Origin: Bradyrhizobium sp. URHD0069
GTDB taxonomy: Bacteria > Pseudomonadota > Alphaproteobacteria > Rhizobiales > Xanthobacteraceae
DNA length: 64,000 bases
Direction of reading: 5' to 3'
Assembly (NCBI RefSeq): GCF_000701345.1
Contig: NZ_JNIJ01000033.1
Coordinates: 1 to 64,000, forward strand
Under the pieces are notes generated by a model. That model worked only from the letters and a program-made list of their open reading frames with translations, was not told the origin of the DNA and did not search any database. This document shows positions 15,345 to 24,158 of this stretch, in pieces (position 1 is the first letter of the stretch; each line of letters begins with the position of its first letter). Both the position numbers and the translations under genes were made by a program.

Positions 15345-16721
15345 TCATACACCCGGCAGCACCAGTTCCGCCCGCAAGCCCCCGATCGGCGCGCTGCCGA
15401 GCGAAAGGCTGCCGCCATACAAGGCCGCAAGATCGACTACGATGGACAGTCCAAGCCCGGAGCCCGGCTTCGATTCATCAAGCCGCTGGCCGCGGCGCGA
15501 GACCTGCGCGCGCTCAGCCGCCGATAGCCCGCGCCCATCGTCGTCGACGATGATCCGCAGCATCGGACTGCCTCCCGGTTCGTGTGGCGGTTCCACCAGC
15601 ACCTCGATGAACACGTGCGACGCTGCCCATTTGCAGGCATTGTCGACGAGGTTACCGGACATCTCGTCGAGGTCCTGCCGCTCGCCGCGAAATTTCGCTC
15701 GCGGGTTGGCCTCGATCCCGATCGTGATGCCGCGGTCACGATGAATCTTCTCCATGGTCCGGCGCAACGCCTCGATCGCAGGTGCCACCTCGGTGACCGT
15801 CCCGATGATGGTGGGACGCGCGGCGATGCGCGCGCGCTCGAGGTGATGCGCGACCTGATCGCGCATCACATCGGCCTGCTCCAGCACCTTGGTGGCGAAC
15901 GGATTGGCGACGTGCGCGGAGGCCTCGTTGACGATGACCGACAGCGGCGTCTTGATGGCGTGCGCGAGATTGCCGACATGGGTCCGTGAGCGCTCGACGA
16001 TTTCGCGGTTGGCGTCGATCAGGGCGTTGGTCTCGCGCGCCAGTGGCGCGATCTCTACGGGAAATTCGCCCTCGAGCCGTTCGGCCCGGCCGGATCGGAT
16101 ATCGGCGATCGATTCTGAAATACGCTTCAGCGGCGCGAGGCCGAAGCGGACCTGGAAAATCGTGGTCAGCAACAGCACGATTCCCAGCGCAGTGAACGTG
16201 CCGCCGAGGTAGTAGTCGAATGCGCGCGTCTCGTCGAAAATCTCGGTGGCGTCGCCGGCCACGCTGACCAGAAACTTGCCGTCGGCGCCGAGATCGACCG
16301 GCCGTTCCACCATCCGCAGGTTCTGGCCCTCCGGACCATCGACATAGCCGAGCCGGATGCCGGCCGTGCTCAAGTCGGCGCCGCGCTCCTCGAGCTTCGG
16401 CAGTTTCTTGTCCCATAGCGATCGCGAAGCGCGCAGCTCGGGCTTTTCGGAGTCGGTACGGCTGATCTGCCAATACCAGCCTGACAGTGGCAGTTCGAAC
16501 AGCGGCTCGCCCAGCGACTGGAACTGATGGTCGGGTGGCTCGTCGGGCGTTGCGACTTCGGCGATCAAGGTGCGGAGATAGAGGTTGAGACGGCGGTCGA
16601 AGGCGCGCTCGGTAGCGTTGCGATATACCGACGACAGCACGATGCCGGTGACGGCCAGGATCACTACCAGCCATGCGGTCGCAGACAGGAACAGGCGGTT
16701 GGCGAGCGAGCTGCCGCGCAT
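15345..16721 (-). CDS. sensor histidine kinase, FeuQ/PhoQ-like
   Basis: Start placed at ATG 16721 (MRGSSLANRLFLS). A frame open to 16805 would add 28 residues, but those are translated palindromic repeat DNA. The 458-residue protein has two membrane helices (about 10-32 and 173-192) enclosing a periplasmic sensor domain, then a HAMP-like linker (193-245), a dimerisation domain with phospho-accepting H254 in NLAHAIKTPLSV, and a HATPase domain with the N box (NLVDNACKWA), the DDDGRGL box and SGLGLSIV. The NLAHAIKTPL phospho-site is the PhoQ/FeuQ type rather than the SHELRTPL type. It lies directly after its regulator gene (16840-17511). FeuQ-like kinases sense envelope conditions; the exact signal here is unknown. 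Confidence 0.88.
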   Translation of the reverse strand: MRGSSLANRLFLSATAWLVVILAVTGIVLSSVYRNATERAFDRRLNLYLRTLIAEVATPDEPPDHQFQSLGEPLFELPLSGWYWQISRTDSEKPELRASRSLWDKKLPKLEERGADLSTAGIRLGYVDGPEGQNLRMVERPVDLGADGKFLVSVAGDATEIFDETRAFDYYLGGTFTALGIVLLLTTIFQVRFGLAPLKRISESIADIRSGRAERLEGEFPVEIAPLARETNALIDANREIVERSRTHVGNLAHAIKTPLSVIVNEASAHVANPFATKVLEQADVMRDQVAHHLERARIAARPTIIGTVTEVAPAIEALRRTMEKIHRDRGITIGIEANPRAKFRGERQDLDEMSGNLVDNACKWAASHVFIEVLVEPPHEPGGSPMLRIIVDDDGRGLSAAERAQVSRRGQRLDESKPGSGLGLSIVVDLAALYGGSLSLGSAPIGGLRAELVLPGV

Positions 16722-16724
16722 CAG

Positions 16725-16805
16725 CGCATGGTCCCGAAAAGCATGTCCGCGGGCCATGACCCGACGGATGGAAGCCGGTTTCCGGATAACTTCATGCTCG
16801 AACAA
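16725..16805. repeat. palindromic repeat between regulator and kinase genes
   Basis: The 118-base gap between the FeuP-like and FeuQ-like genes is largely filled by a repeat-like unit, containing GCATGGTCCCGAAAAGCATG, CCGGTTTCCGGAT and TTCATGCTCGAAC. It is related to the GATCATGC-type unit at 7176-7216. Its presence creates a spurious in-frame start for the kinase. Confidence 0.6.
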
Positions 16806-16839
16806 AAGAGTAAGACCGATGCCCGATCAACCCCCTTGA

Positions 16840-17511
16840 TCAGCTACCCGTCGATGGCGGCGTCAGCAGATAGCCAAGTCCCCTCACGGTCTGGATGATA
16901 TCGACGTCCAGCTTCTTGCGGATGCGCCCGACGAACACTTCGATGGTATTGGAGTCACGGTCGAAATCCTGGTCATAGAGATGTTCGACCAGTTCGGTAC
17001 GCGACACCACGCGTCCGGTATGGTGCATGAGATAGGCGAGCAGCCGGTACTCGTGCGAGGTCATCTTGATCGGATTGCCTGACACAGTGACCCGCCCGGT
17101 GCGGGTATCGAGCGAGACCGGCCCGCAGGTCAGTTCGCTCTGGGCGTGGCCGGTGGAGCGGCGCAACAGCGCGCGTATCCGGGCCAGGATTTCCTCCAGG
17201 TGGAACGGCTTGGCCACATAGTCGTCGGCGCCGGCATCAAAGCCCTGCACCTTGTCGCTCCAGCGGTCGCGCGCGGTCAGGATGAGCACCGGCATCGAGC
17301 GGCCGTTGCGGCGCCATGCCTCCAGCACCGAGATGCCGTCCATCTTCGGCAGCCCGATGTCGAGCACGACCGCATCGTAGGGCTCGCTGTCGCCGAGAAA
17401 ATGTCCCTCCTCGCCGTCGAAGGCGCGATCGACCACATAGCCGGCGTCGCTCAGCGCGGTTGTCAGCTGACGATTGAGATCCGGATCGTCTTCAACGACC
17501 AGCAGGCGCAA
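16840..17511 (-). CDS. OmpR-family response regulator, FeuP/PhoP-like
   Basis: Predicted 223 residues. The receiver domain has E7-D8-D9, phospho-acceptor D51 in VVLDIGLPKMDG, T79 and K101 in VAKPFHLEE. The C-terminal winged-helix domain (about 125-220) contains MTSHEYRLLAYLM and SNTIEVFVGRIRKKLD, the recognition-helix region. Sequence and the PhoQ-type partner kinase immediately downstream argue for the FeuP/PhoP group, which in rhizobia controls envelope and cyclic-glucan-related functions; the FeuP name is an inference and is not used as symbol. The 428-base upstream gap probably holds the promoter for both genes. Confidence 0.9.
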   Translation of the reverse strand: MRLLVVEDDPDLNRQLTTALSDAGYVVDRAFDGEEGHFLGDSEPYDAVVLDIGLPKMDGISVLEAWRRNGRSMPVLILTARDRWSDKVQGFDAGADDYVAKPFHLEEILARIRALLRRSTGHAQSELTCGPVSLDTRTGRVTVSGNPIKMTSHEYRLLAYLMHHTGRVVSRTELVEHLYDQDFDRDSNTIEVFVGRIRKKLDVDIIQTVRGLGYLLTPPSTGS

Positions 17512-17939
17512 ATTGGTCTCCGCAATAGGTCCCGGCTGTCCCGGCCAAACCGCCGCGACCTAGATGAGCCACCATGGCGTGAATGCCGTATGAACAGCAA
17601 TGAACAGGCATCATTACTTTTTCGTCACAACCGCTTTTAGCAGAATTTTGAGCGCCCCGGGCGGGCCCCGCCGGGTGGCGTTGACCTTTTCGCCGCAGCG
17701 GCCGCGCATTTAAGCGCCTAACGCGCCGAATCGGAAGCCGAAGCGACCAAGGGACGGCGATGGCGGGATGTCGGCAGTCCGGAATGCACCGATTTCTTGG
17801 CAAGCGAAGGCGCGTTCCAAAGACACGGGCATCGCGCCCGACCGGCTGGCTGCCAGTCAAGGCATGCGTTGCCGAGTTATCTCAAGTTTTGGATGCCATC
17901 CTGCCGAAGCGCCCCCGCCGGTGCGTTGGCATTCCGCCC
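17512..17939. other. promoter region upstream of the FeuP-like gene
   Basis: Convergent/divergent spacer of 428 bases. It holds a GC palindrome-rich patch (GGGCGGGCCCCGCCGGG near 17659-17676) and short A/T-rich patches suited to a promoter near 17600-17640. No convincing gene or direct repeat for an OmpR-type regulator was identified by eye. Confidence 0.35.
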
Positions 17940-18092
17940 CTATGTGCGGAAGAACACGAACCAGACCACACCCATAAGCAGCACCGCCAGCCCGAGCGAG
18001 ACTGTGAGAAGGGCAAGCACCGACGGGCCCGGTTCGGCCTGGCGTGCTTCGGTCGGGGTCTCGACGATCTGTTGATCTTGTCTGGTGGCCAT
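17940..18092 (-). CDS. small single-pass membrane protein, 50 residues
   Basis: ATG at 18092 is preceded by GAGGG at a suitable distance. The product has a polar N-terminal half (MATRQDQQIVETPTEARQAE) and one hydrophobic helix (about 24-48, ALLTVSLGLAVLLMGVVWFV) ending FFRT. It is too short to be picked up by length-based gene calling. Comparable 50-residue proteins with the same polar head and single helix exist in Bradyrhizobium as far as I recall. It is transcribed divergently from the Ku gene. The function is unknown. Confidence 0.7.
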   Translation of the reverse strand: MATRQDQQIVETPTEARQAEPGPSVLALLTVSLGLAVLLMGVVWFVFFRT

Positions 18093-18377
18093 GATGCCCT
18101 CGATTCCTTGCTGTCGCGCAAAATGCCGGTCTGTCCTTGCAGCGGCGCAGTCGACGAAACGCCTGATCCCAGATGATGTTCCGGGGTTTTTGCCGCTCCG
18201 CGATGTCACACCCGGCACTCGAAGGGTGCGGCAGCTACCCTCTCGCGCCTGCCTGCTCCCTATTCCGGAAACCCCGCCACGGTTAACGTCGTTGGAAGAA
18301 TCCGCTCCCGCTCGCTTGAAACTCGGTTCCCCGGTGGTATCCTTGCGGGTCGTCGGTTGCGTTTTCGGAGTATCCCA

Positions 18378-19337
18378 ATGGCCCCCCGCGCCAACTGGAA
18401 AGGCTTTTTGCGCCTTTCGCTCGTGACCTGCCCGGTCGCGCTCTATCCGGCCACGTCGGATACCGAAAAGGTCAGCTTCAACCAAATCAACCGCAAGACC
18501 GGCCATCGCATCAAATATGCCAAGGTCGATGCCGAGACCGGGGAGGAAGTCGCCTCCGATGACATCATGAAGGGCTACAAAGTCGACACCGACACCTACA
18601 TCGAGGTGTCGAAGGACGAACTCGACGAGATCGCGCTGGAATCGACGCACACCATCGAGATCGACGAGTTCGTGCCCCACACCGATATCGACAACCGTTA
18701 TTTGATCCGCCCTTATTATCTGGTGCCCGATGGTAAGGTGGGCCATGACGCCTTCGCGGTGATCCGCGAAACCATCCGCAGCATGAACAAGGTCGCAATC
18801 GGACGCGTGGTCCTGACCAACCGCGAGCACATCATCGCGCTGGAGCCGCTCGGCAAAGGCCTGATGGGTACGCTGCTGCGTTACCCCTATGAGGTGCGCA
18901 GCGAGAAGGAATATTTCGACGACATCCAGGACGTGAAAGTCACCAAGGACATGCTGGATCTCGCCAAGCATATTGTCGAAAAGAAATCCGGAACGTTCGA
19001 GCCCGACAGGTTCGAGGACCAGTACGAATCCGCGCTGATCGACCTCATCAACAAGAAGCGGGCCGGCGTTCGCACGACCGCGAAAGCCGCGCCTAAATCA
19101 GGCGGTAACGTCATCAACCTGATGGACGCGCTGAAGCGCAGCCTCGCCACCGAGCAGCAGTCCGCCCCGCCCGCAAAGACCAAAGGCAAGAAGCAGCCCA
19201 AGCGCATCGAGGGCCAGCGCGAGATGCTTCTGCCGATCAGCGGCAAGCGTGCCGCCAAGGAAGCACCCAAAGTGCAAGAGCCGAAGAAGGCCGAGAAGCC
19301 GGTGCGCGCGCCCGCGCGATCGAAGAAGGCGGGATAG
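18378..19337 (+). CDS. ku: Ku protein (non-homologous end joining)
   Basis: Bacterial Ku homologue, 319 residues, from ATG 18378 with CGGAG upstream. The core Ku domain (about 3-195) begins PRANWKGFLRLSLVTCPVAL, a classical N-terminus for this family, and includes NRKTGHRIKY and DNRYLIRPYYLVPDG. The C-terminal tail (about 215-319) is rich in lysine, alanine and proline, the type of extension that binds DNA or LigD. The protein forms a ring on double-strand break ends and recruits LigD. No ligD lies next to it, and the only ligase in this window is a truncated fragment at 1.5 kb, so the partner must be elsewhere. Confidence 0.95.
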   Translation: MAPRANWKGFLRLSLVTCPVALYPATSDTEKVSFNQINRKTGHRIKYAKVDAETGEEVASDDIMKGYKVDTDTYIEVSKDELDEIALESTHTIEIDEFVPHTDIDNRYLIRPYYLVPDGKVGHDAFAVIRETIRSMNKVAIGRVVLTNREHIIALEPLGKGLMGTLLRYPYEVRSEKEYFDDIQDVKVTKDMLDLAKHIVEKKSGTFEPDRFEDQYESALIDLINKKRAGVRTTAKAAPKSGGNVINLMDALKRSLATEQQSAPPAKTKGKKQPKRIEGQREMLLPISGKRAAKEAPKVQEPKKAEKPVRAPARSKKAG

Positions 19338-19417
19338 TGCGCAGGCCCTCGCGGCGCCGCGCGATGAATCCGGACAATTGCCTGGCCTCTCCCGACCGGC
19401 GCAACACGTGATCTGAA

Positions 19418-19651
19418 ATGCCGTGGTCGACGCCGTTCGATGAGCCGATACGCTTGCACGGCGGCGGCAGGCTGATGACGCTGCAGCATGCCGCCGATTA
19501 CATCATGAAACTGCCGGAAGACGTGCAGCAGCAGGCGCGCTGGCAGACCGCGGTCGAGAACCTGATCAACGCCGCGGAGACCGGCGGAGGCTGGCTGATG
19601 TTCGCGCGGATCGGGGTGATGCGGGCGCTAAACGGGGATGGGCAAAGCTAG
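19418..19651 (+). CDS. hypothetical 77-residue protein
   Basis: ATG 19418 opens MPWSTPFDEPIRLHGGGRLM, continuing with TLQHAADYIMKLPEDVQQQA and ending in ARIGVMRALNGDGQS. I recall the same opening and the ARIGVMRALN ending in short Bradyrhizobium proteins, present in many copies per genome, of unknown function. It is soluble and helical. It is downstream of the Ku gene on the same strand with an 80-base gap, probably without functional coupling. Confidence 0.7.
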   Translation: MPWSTPFDEPIRLHGGGRLMTLQHAADYIMKLPEDVQQQARWQTAVENLINAAETGGGWLMFARIGVMRALNGDGQS

Positions 19652-19680
19652 CTGATAGCGCCCATTCACGCTTCGTTTCG

Positions 19681-19845
19681 CTATTTGAACGACGAACTCA
19701 CCGAACCGAACTTGATGTTCAGGGTGCTGCCTATCCCGTGGACGGCGGCGACGATCACGATGCTGATGCCGACGGCGATCATGCAATATTCGATCGCGGT
19801 GGCTCCGGATTGATCGCTCAGGAATCTCGAAAACAGCTGCCTCAT
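19681..19845 (-). CDS. Flp family type IVb pilin
   Basis: A 54-residue prepilin from ATG 19845, below common gene-calling cutoffs. The N-terminal leader MRQLFSRFLSDQSG is followed by ATAIEYCMIAVGISIVIVAA, the Flp hallmark with the processing glycine at residue 14 and the E19-Y20 pair, and a short C-terminal tail. The leader would be cut by a CpaA/TadV-type prepilin peptidase. Flp pili mediate surface attachment. No tad/cpa assembly genes are within the window, so this is an isolated pilin gene. An imperfect CtrA-type site lies about 100 bases upstream. Confidence 0.8.
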   Translation of the reverse strand: MRQLFSRFLSDQSGATAIEYCMIAVGISIVIVAAVHGIGSTLNIKFGSVSSSFK

Positions 19846-19942
19846 TCAAATTTCCCGTCGGGGACTTCCCGCGGAGTCTACCGCGCCAATGGCCGGTGCG
19901 GAATCTAGATTGGATTGCTTGCCGGCGCGTTGAGGAACAGGC

Positions 19943-19957
19943 TGAACAATCCGTTAA
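19943..19957. promoter_or_regulatory. candidate CtrA-type site upstream of the Flp pilin
   Basis: TGAA-N7-TTAA (7 of 8 defined bases match the CtrA consensus TTAA-N7-TTAA; on the minus strand it reads TTAA-N7-TTCA). The site is 98-112 bases upstream of the pilin ATG. CtrA activates pilin genes in Caulobacter, which makes the position interesting, but one mismatch leaves it uncertain. Confidence 0.3.
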
Positions 19958-20103
19958 GCCTCAGGTCGATCTTTGCCGGACGTGAGGATTTCCTGCTCGC
20001 CGTGATGGCAGGCGTGGTGAAACGGCAACCGTGAGACGGGAAGTTGACTGTACTTCCCGTCCCACTCGCTAGGTTGGATTACTGGATCCCAAGACGCTCG
20101 AGA

Positions 20104-21672
20104 TCAGAAATTCCGCTGAGCGCGAACCTGCAGCAAAACCGTATCCTGGTCCTTGAACTCATAAACGGTCGCGGGCTTCGGAGCAGAGACACTAAGAACC
20201 GACGTACCCGTAAACTTCTGGTCGAGGTGGAACCACTGGACTTCGGCCGAGAACGTCAGGTTCTTGACGGGAGTCCAGCGGGTGATCACACCGAGCTGCG
20301 AAACGTTGAAGTCCGGATTGCAGGAGAAATCCGCGGACTTCAGCCCAGGATTGCTGGCGCTGTAGGTCGCGCAAAAAGCCCCCTTTGCGGTGCTCAGATC
20401 GCCCACTGCACCGTTGTAGCGAACGGCAGAATAGCTGCCGAACAGGCTCGACGACCAGTACGGATCCCAGTTGTGGTTGAACGCGCCGCGGACGCCATAG
20501 GCCTCAGTCAGCTTGATACCATCGGTACCACCGGCACCTGGCCGATAGACGCCGTCAGTGGTCGCACCAAAGCCAACGCTCTGGTAGCCAACCCCGCTGT
20601 CGCCAAACATCGCAAAATTCGGCGAGCTGCCGCTGGTGGCGATCACGTTCTTGGTGTTGCCCTTTGCGTAGCTCACGTCGACCTTGATGTCGTCGCCGGG
20701 ACCGGTCGGCAGATTCTTGATCTGCAGCGCGGCCATCACCGAACCACCCCACTTGTCTTCGGGGTGACCGCTGATTTCGGACAGATTCGTCGGAGCCGCA
20801 GTACTGGCCGTCAAGGTGTTGTACGACGCATTCACAAGATGCGCCGCAGCGGAGATCTGGAACAGACCCCAGGCCTGATCGACACGGATTCTGCCGACGA
20901 TGTCGGGAGCATGCGTGCCGCCATAAGCGTTGCCGGTGGTGCCGACTGCATTGAGGCCAGTCGACAGGTTGGACAACGAAGTGCGATTCCACACCGTCGG
21001 ATCGTCGAGACCGATGCTGCCGGACACGCCGTTGCCGAAGTCAGCAGTGTACTGGACGTTGTTGACGCCGGTGTCGGTGTTGTTACCGCCGAGCAAGTTC
21101 GAATTGATGTTGCCCGGGAAACCGTTCCAAGGCGTCGAGTACGCCGAAGAAGACTTGCCGAAGGTGAAGCCGGCGAACTGGATGAAAAGGTACTCGACCG
21201 CAACATAGCCGCCGCCGACGCTGTCGAGCAGCTGCGTGTTATTGCCAAGGTTGGTGTTCAGGAGGTTCGGATTGCGGCTGCTGCCACCCAGGGTGGTGAA
21301 CTGGAAATCGCCCTGAGCGAAGGTACGGACCACGCCGTATTCGGTGGCGGTACGCGTATCAACCGTGAGCGCCATACGGGAACGGGCAACAAAGTAATCG
21401 GCATAGCGATTCTGCTGACCGATATCACCGCTCCAGGCTGGCGCGCCGTGGGCACCGCCGTTGAAAGTGGTATCGACGCGCAGATAACCGCCGATCTTCA
21501 TGCAGGTGTCGGTGCCCGGGATATACCAGAAACCAGCACCATACAGGGAGCAGATCTTCACATATTCGACCGCCTTGGCCTTGACCGGAAGGTCGGCTGC
21601 CTGCGCTCCACTAGCGGCGAGAAGAACCACCGCTGAGCCAAGGAGGAAGTTTCGATACGACGTCATTCCCAT
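20104..21672 (-). CDS. outer-membrane porin, Rhizobiales Omp2-type
   Basis: Predicted 522 residues from ATG 21672, which follows GGAG by five bases; ATG 21666 is an alternative. A signal peptide ends at SGAQAADLP. The mature protein begins with the family signature VEYVKICSLYGAGFWYIPGT and DTCMKIGGYLR, containing the cysteine pair typical of porin family PF02530, and runs as alternating beta strands to a C-terminal phenylalanine (VRAQRNF), the outer-membrane insertion signal. It forms a trimeric channel for small hydrophilic solutes. Rhizobiales genomes carry several copies. A near-palindrome (TTGCAGGCATGCCTTGCAA, 21689-21707) lies just upstream of the ribosome binding site and could regulate expression. 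Confidence 0.93.
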   Translation of the reverse strand: MGMTSYRNFLLGSAVVLLAASGAQAADLPVKAKAVEYVKICSLYGAGFWYIPGTDTCMKIGGYLRVDTTFNGGAHGAPAWSGDIGQQNRYADYFVARSRMALTVDTRTATEYGVVRTFAQGDFQFTTLGGSSRNPNLLNTNLGNNTQLLDSVGGGYVAVEYLFIQFAGFTFGKSSSAYSTPWNGFPGNINSNLLGGNNTDTGVNNVQYTADFGNGVSGSIGLDDPTVWNRTSLSNLSTGLNAVGTTGNAYGGTHAPDIVGRIRVDQAWGLFQISAAAHLVNASYNTLTASTAAPTNLSEISGHPEDKWGGSVMAALQIKNLPTGPGDDIKVDVSYAKGNTKNVIATSGSSPNFAMFGDSGVGYQSVGFGATTDGVYRPGAGGTDGIKLTEAYGVRGAFNHNWDPYWSSSLFGSYSAVRYNGAVGDLSTAKGAFCATYSASNPGLKSADFSCNPDFNVSQLGVITRWTPVKNLTFSAEVQWFHLDQKFTGTSVLSVSAPKPATVYEFKDQDTVLLQVRAQRNF

Positions 21673-22161
21673 ATTTCTCCAATTTGTATTGCAGGCATGC
21701 CTTGCAACGTTTCAATGTGTGTCCCATAGAGCAAAGCGCATCCTGGACGATGACACGCCCGTGACAAAGTACCGTTTCCCGCGCTCCTGTGATCTTTATG
21801 CAACGCATGATTGAACCAAAAGCTTTGGCTGCTTGAAGATTTTCGGCAAGCGACGCTGCGCGCCACCATAAGCTCTGCCGCTGGACTGAGCGCCACCGAA
21901 CAAAAATGCGCCGACGAATCGCTGGCGAAGTCGATTCGTCTTCGTAGATCGATGCAACAGCAAGATATTCCTTGCCCCCAGCGACCTCATTGCCGCGCGA
22001 GCCGGCGTTGATTCGGCCTGGACGCGCGACCAACACACAAAGGATGCATATCAGAGCTTCCCGGAAGAAGTGGCACGCACGCTTTACCGATCGAGGGATT
22101 CCTGTTCCAACTACCGCGATAGGCTGAGCCCAACATCGGCCGGTTTTGGGAAGGAATTGCC
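21673..22161. other. divergent promoter region, porin / TPP enzyme
   Basis: 489 bases between divergently transcribed genes, with no convincing frame on either strand. Near the porin gene is a 19-base near-palindrome (21689-21707). The rest shows mixed composition with no clear repeat; promoters for both genes must lie here. Confidence 0.4.
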
Positions 22162-23796
22162 ATGAAACTCGGCACCGCCATCGCAGAAATCATGAAGCGC
22201 GAGGGTATCGACATTCTCTGCGGCTATCCGGTCAATCACCTCATCGAACATGCCGCCAACGCCGACATCCGTCCGGTGATGGTGCGCCAAGAGCGGATCG
22301 GACTGCACATGGCGGACGCGATCTCGCGGGTCACGTCGGGACGCACCATCGGCGCCTTCTGCATGCAGCACGGTCCCGGCGCGGAAAACGCCATGGGTGG
22401 AGTGGCGCAGTGTTACGGTGAATCCGTCCCGGTGCTGGTATTGCCGATGGGCTATGCGCGGCGGCTTGCGAATATCGACCCGAACTTCAATTCCAGCCAG
22501 GCGATGAAGGCCTTTGCGAAGTCGTCTGAGCCGATCAACATCGCCGCCGAAGTTGGCAACATTTTCCGCCGTGCTTTCACCAGGCTGAAGAACGGCCGCG
22601 GTGGCCCGGTCATCGTGGAAATCCCGGCCGACATGTGGAACGAGGAAGTACCGGAGCCGCTGAATTATACGCCGGTGTTGCGCACCCGCTACGGCGCCGA
22701 CCCCGTCCACATAAAGGAAGCGGCGGCGCTGTTGATCGGCGCCAAACGTCCCGTGATCTATGCCGGCCAGGGCGTGCATTACGCGCAGGCTTGGCCGCAA
22801 CTGAAGCGGCTGGCCGAACGGCTCGCCATCCCCGTCACCACAAGCCTCGGTGGCAAGTCGTCGTTTCCGGAGACGCACCCGCTTTCGCTCGGCTCCGGCG
22901 GTTTGGCCATGCCGCGCGCGGTGCCGAAATTTCTAGCCGAGGCCGACGTGATTCTAGGCATCGGCTGCTCGTTTACGGAGACATCGTTCGGCGTCGCCAT
23001 GCCCAAGGGCAAGACTATCATCCATGCGACGCTGGACCCCGCCCATCTCAACAAGGATGTCGAGGCCAAGATCGGGCTGGTCGGCGATGCCGGACTGGTG
23101 CTCGACGCGCTGCTGGAAGAAATCGGCAAGAGCGTCACATCGAATCGCGATGCCTCAGCCGTCGCCGCCGAGATCGCCGCGTCGCACAAGGATTGGTTGG
23201 CCAAATGGATGCCGAAGCTGACCCACAATGACGCGCCGCTGAACCCCTATCGCGTTCTCTGGGATTTGCAGGACACCGTCGACATCAAAAACACCATCAT
23301 CACCCATGATGCCGGCAGCCCGCGCGATCAGCTCTCGCCGTTCTGGAAGGCGGTCGAGCCGCTGTCCTACATCGGCTGGGGCAAGACCACGCAGCTTGGT
23401 TATGGGCTGGGGCTCGCAATGGGCGCCAAGCTCGCAAAACCCGACAAGCTCTGCATCAACGTCTGGGGCGACGCAGCGATCGGCTTCACAGGCATGGATT
23501 TCGAGACCGCGGTGCGCGAGCGCATCCCGATCATGTCGATCCTGTTGAATAATTTCAGCATGGCGATCGAACTGAAGGTGATGCCGATCTCTACCGAAAA
23601 ATATCGCTCGACCGACATCTCCGGCGACTACGCCGCCATGGCGCGCGCGTTCGGCGGCTATGGCGAACGGGTGACCAAACCGGAAGACATCATCCCGGCC
23701 ATCCAGCGCGGCATTGCGAAGACCAAGGAAGGCATTCCAGTGCTATTGGAGTTCATCACCTCAAAGGAGACTGAGGTTTCGAGGCCGGGAACGTGA
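22162..23796 (+). CDS. thiamine-pyrophosphate-requiring enzyme, acetolactate-synthase-like
   Basis: 544 residues with the three-domain layout of the acetolactate synthase/benzoylformate decarboxylase superfamily: PYR domain (1-165) with the cofactor-activating glutamate E44 in VRQERIGLHMADA, central domain (190-330) and PP domain (360-535) with the TPP/Mg motif beginning GDAAIGFTGMDFETA and ending at NNFSMA. The precise substrate cannot be deduced. No small regulatory subunit gene is adjacent, so it is unlikely to be the biosynthetic acetolactate synthase; a decarboxylase or carboligase on a 2-oxo acid is likely. It stands alone downstream of a divergent promoter region; the next gene is convergent. 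Confidence 0.85.
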   Translation: MKLGTAIAEIMKREGIDILCGYPVNHLIEHAANADIRPVMVRQERIGLHMADAISRVTSGRTIGAFCMQHGPGAENAMGGVAQCYGESVPVLVLPMGYARRLANIDPNFNSSQAMKAFAKSSEPINIAAEVGNIFRRAFTRLKNGRGGPVIVEIPADMWNEEVPEPLNYTPVLRTRYGADPVHIKEAAALLIGAKRPVIYAGQGVHYAQAWPQLKRLAERLAIPVTTSLGGKSSFPETHPLSLGSGGLAMPRAVPKFLAEADVILGIGCSFTETSFGVAMPKGKTIIHATLDPAHLNKDVEAKIGLVGDAGLVLDALLEEIGKSVTSNRDASAVAAEIAASHKDWLAKWMPKLTHNDAPLNPYRVLWDLQDTVDIKNTIITHDAGSPRDQLSPFWKAVEPLSYIGWGKTTQLGYGLGLAMGAKLAKPDKLCINVWGDAAIGFTGMDFETAVRERIPIMSILLNNFSMAIELKVMPISTEKYRSTDISGDYAAMARAFGGYGERVTKPEDIIPAIQRGIAKTKEGIPVLLEFITSKETEVSRPGT

Positions 23797-23826
23797 AGCT
23801 CCTGATGTAAGCAGAACGAACCGAAC

Positions 23827-24048
23827 TCACGGCTTGAAGAACGCCGGATCGTTGAGCGCCTTGATCATGGTGTCCACCATGTCGGCGGCGCCGTGGTCTT
23901 CGCGCTCTTCCAACAGCTCCCACATCTTGCGCAAGTTGGCGCGCATCGGTGCCTTCAGCGAGGGATCGCGTTCGATCAGGGTCCGCGCGATGCAGAAGGC
24001 GATGCCTTCGCCGCCCATCCGGGTCTGCTCGATGGAGGGTTTGCTCAT
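23827..24048 (-). CDS. hypothetical 73-residue protein
   Basis: ATG 24048 is preceded by a strong AAGGAG six bases upstream, which decides this start over longer frames. The product (MSKPSIEQTRMGGEGIAFCI at the N-terminus) is helical, with LRKMWELLEEREDHGAADMV as its core, and has no membrane segment. It lies downstream of the drug exporter on the same strand with a gap of about 110 bases. No family or function is recognised. Confidence 0.7.
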   Translation of the reverse strand: MSKPSIEQTRMGGEGIAFCIARTLIERDPSLKAPMRANLRKMWELLEEREDHGAADMVDTMIKALNDPAFFKP

Positions 24049-24158
24049 GGCCGGCTCCTTGTCGGATCTCAATGTTTGATGGCGTGCTGCGGCCGCTGTT
24101 AGATCAAATCGCAGCTCAGGGCTAGTGAGGGCTGAAGCGCCGACAGTGGGTCGGCGCC

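Noticed and set aside
20044..21636. 530-codon plus-strand frame opposite the porin gene
   Set aside because: Shadow of the porin gene; no signal peptide or recognised domain.
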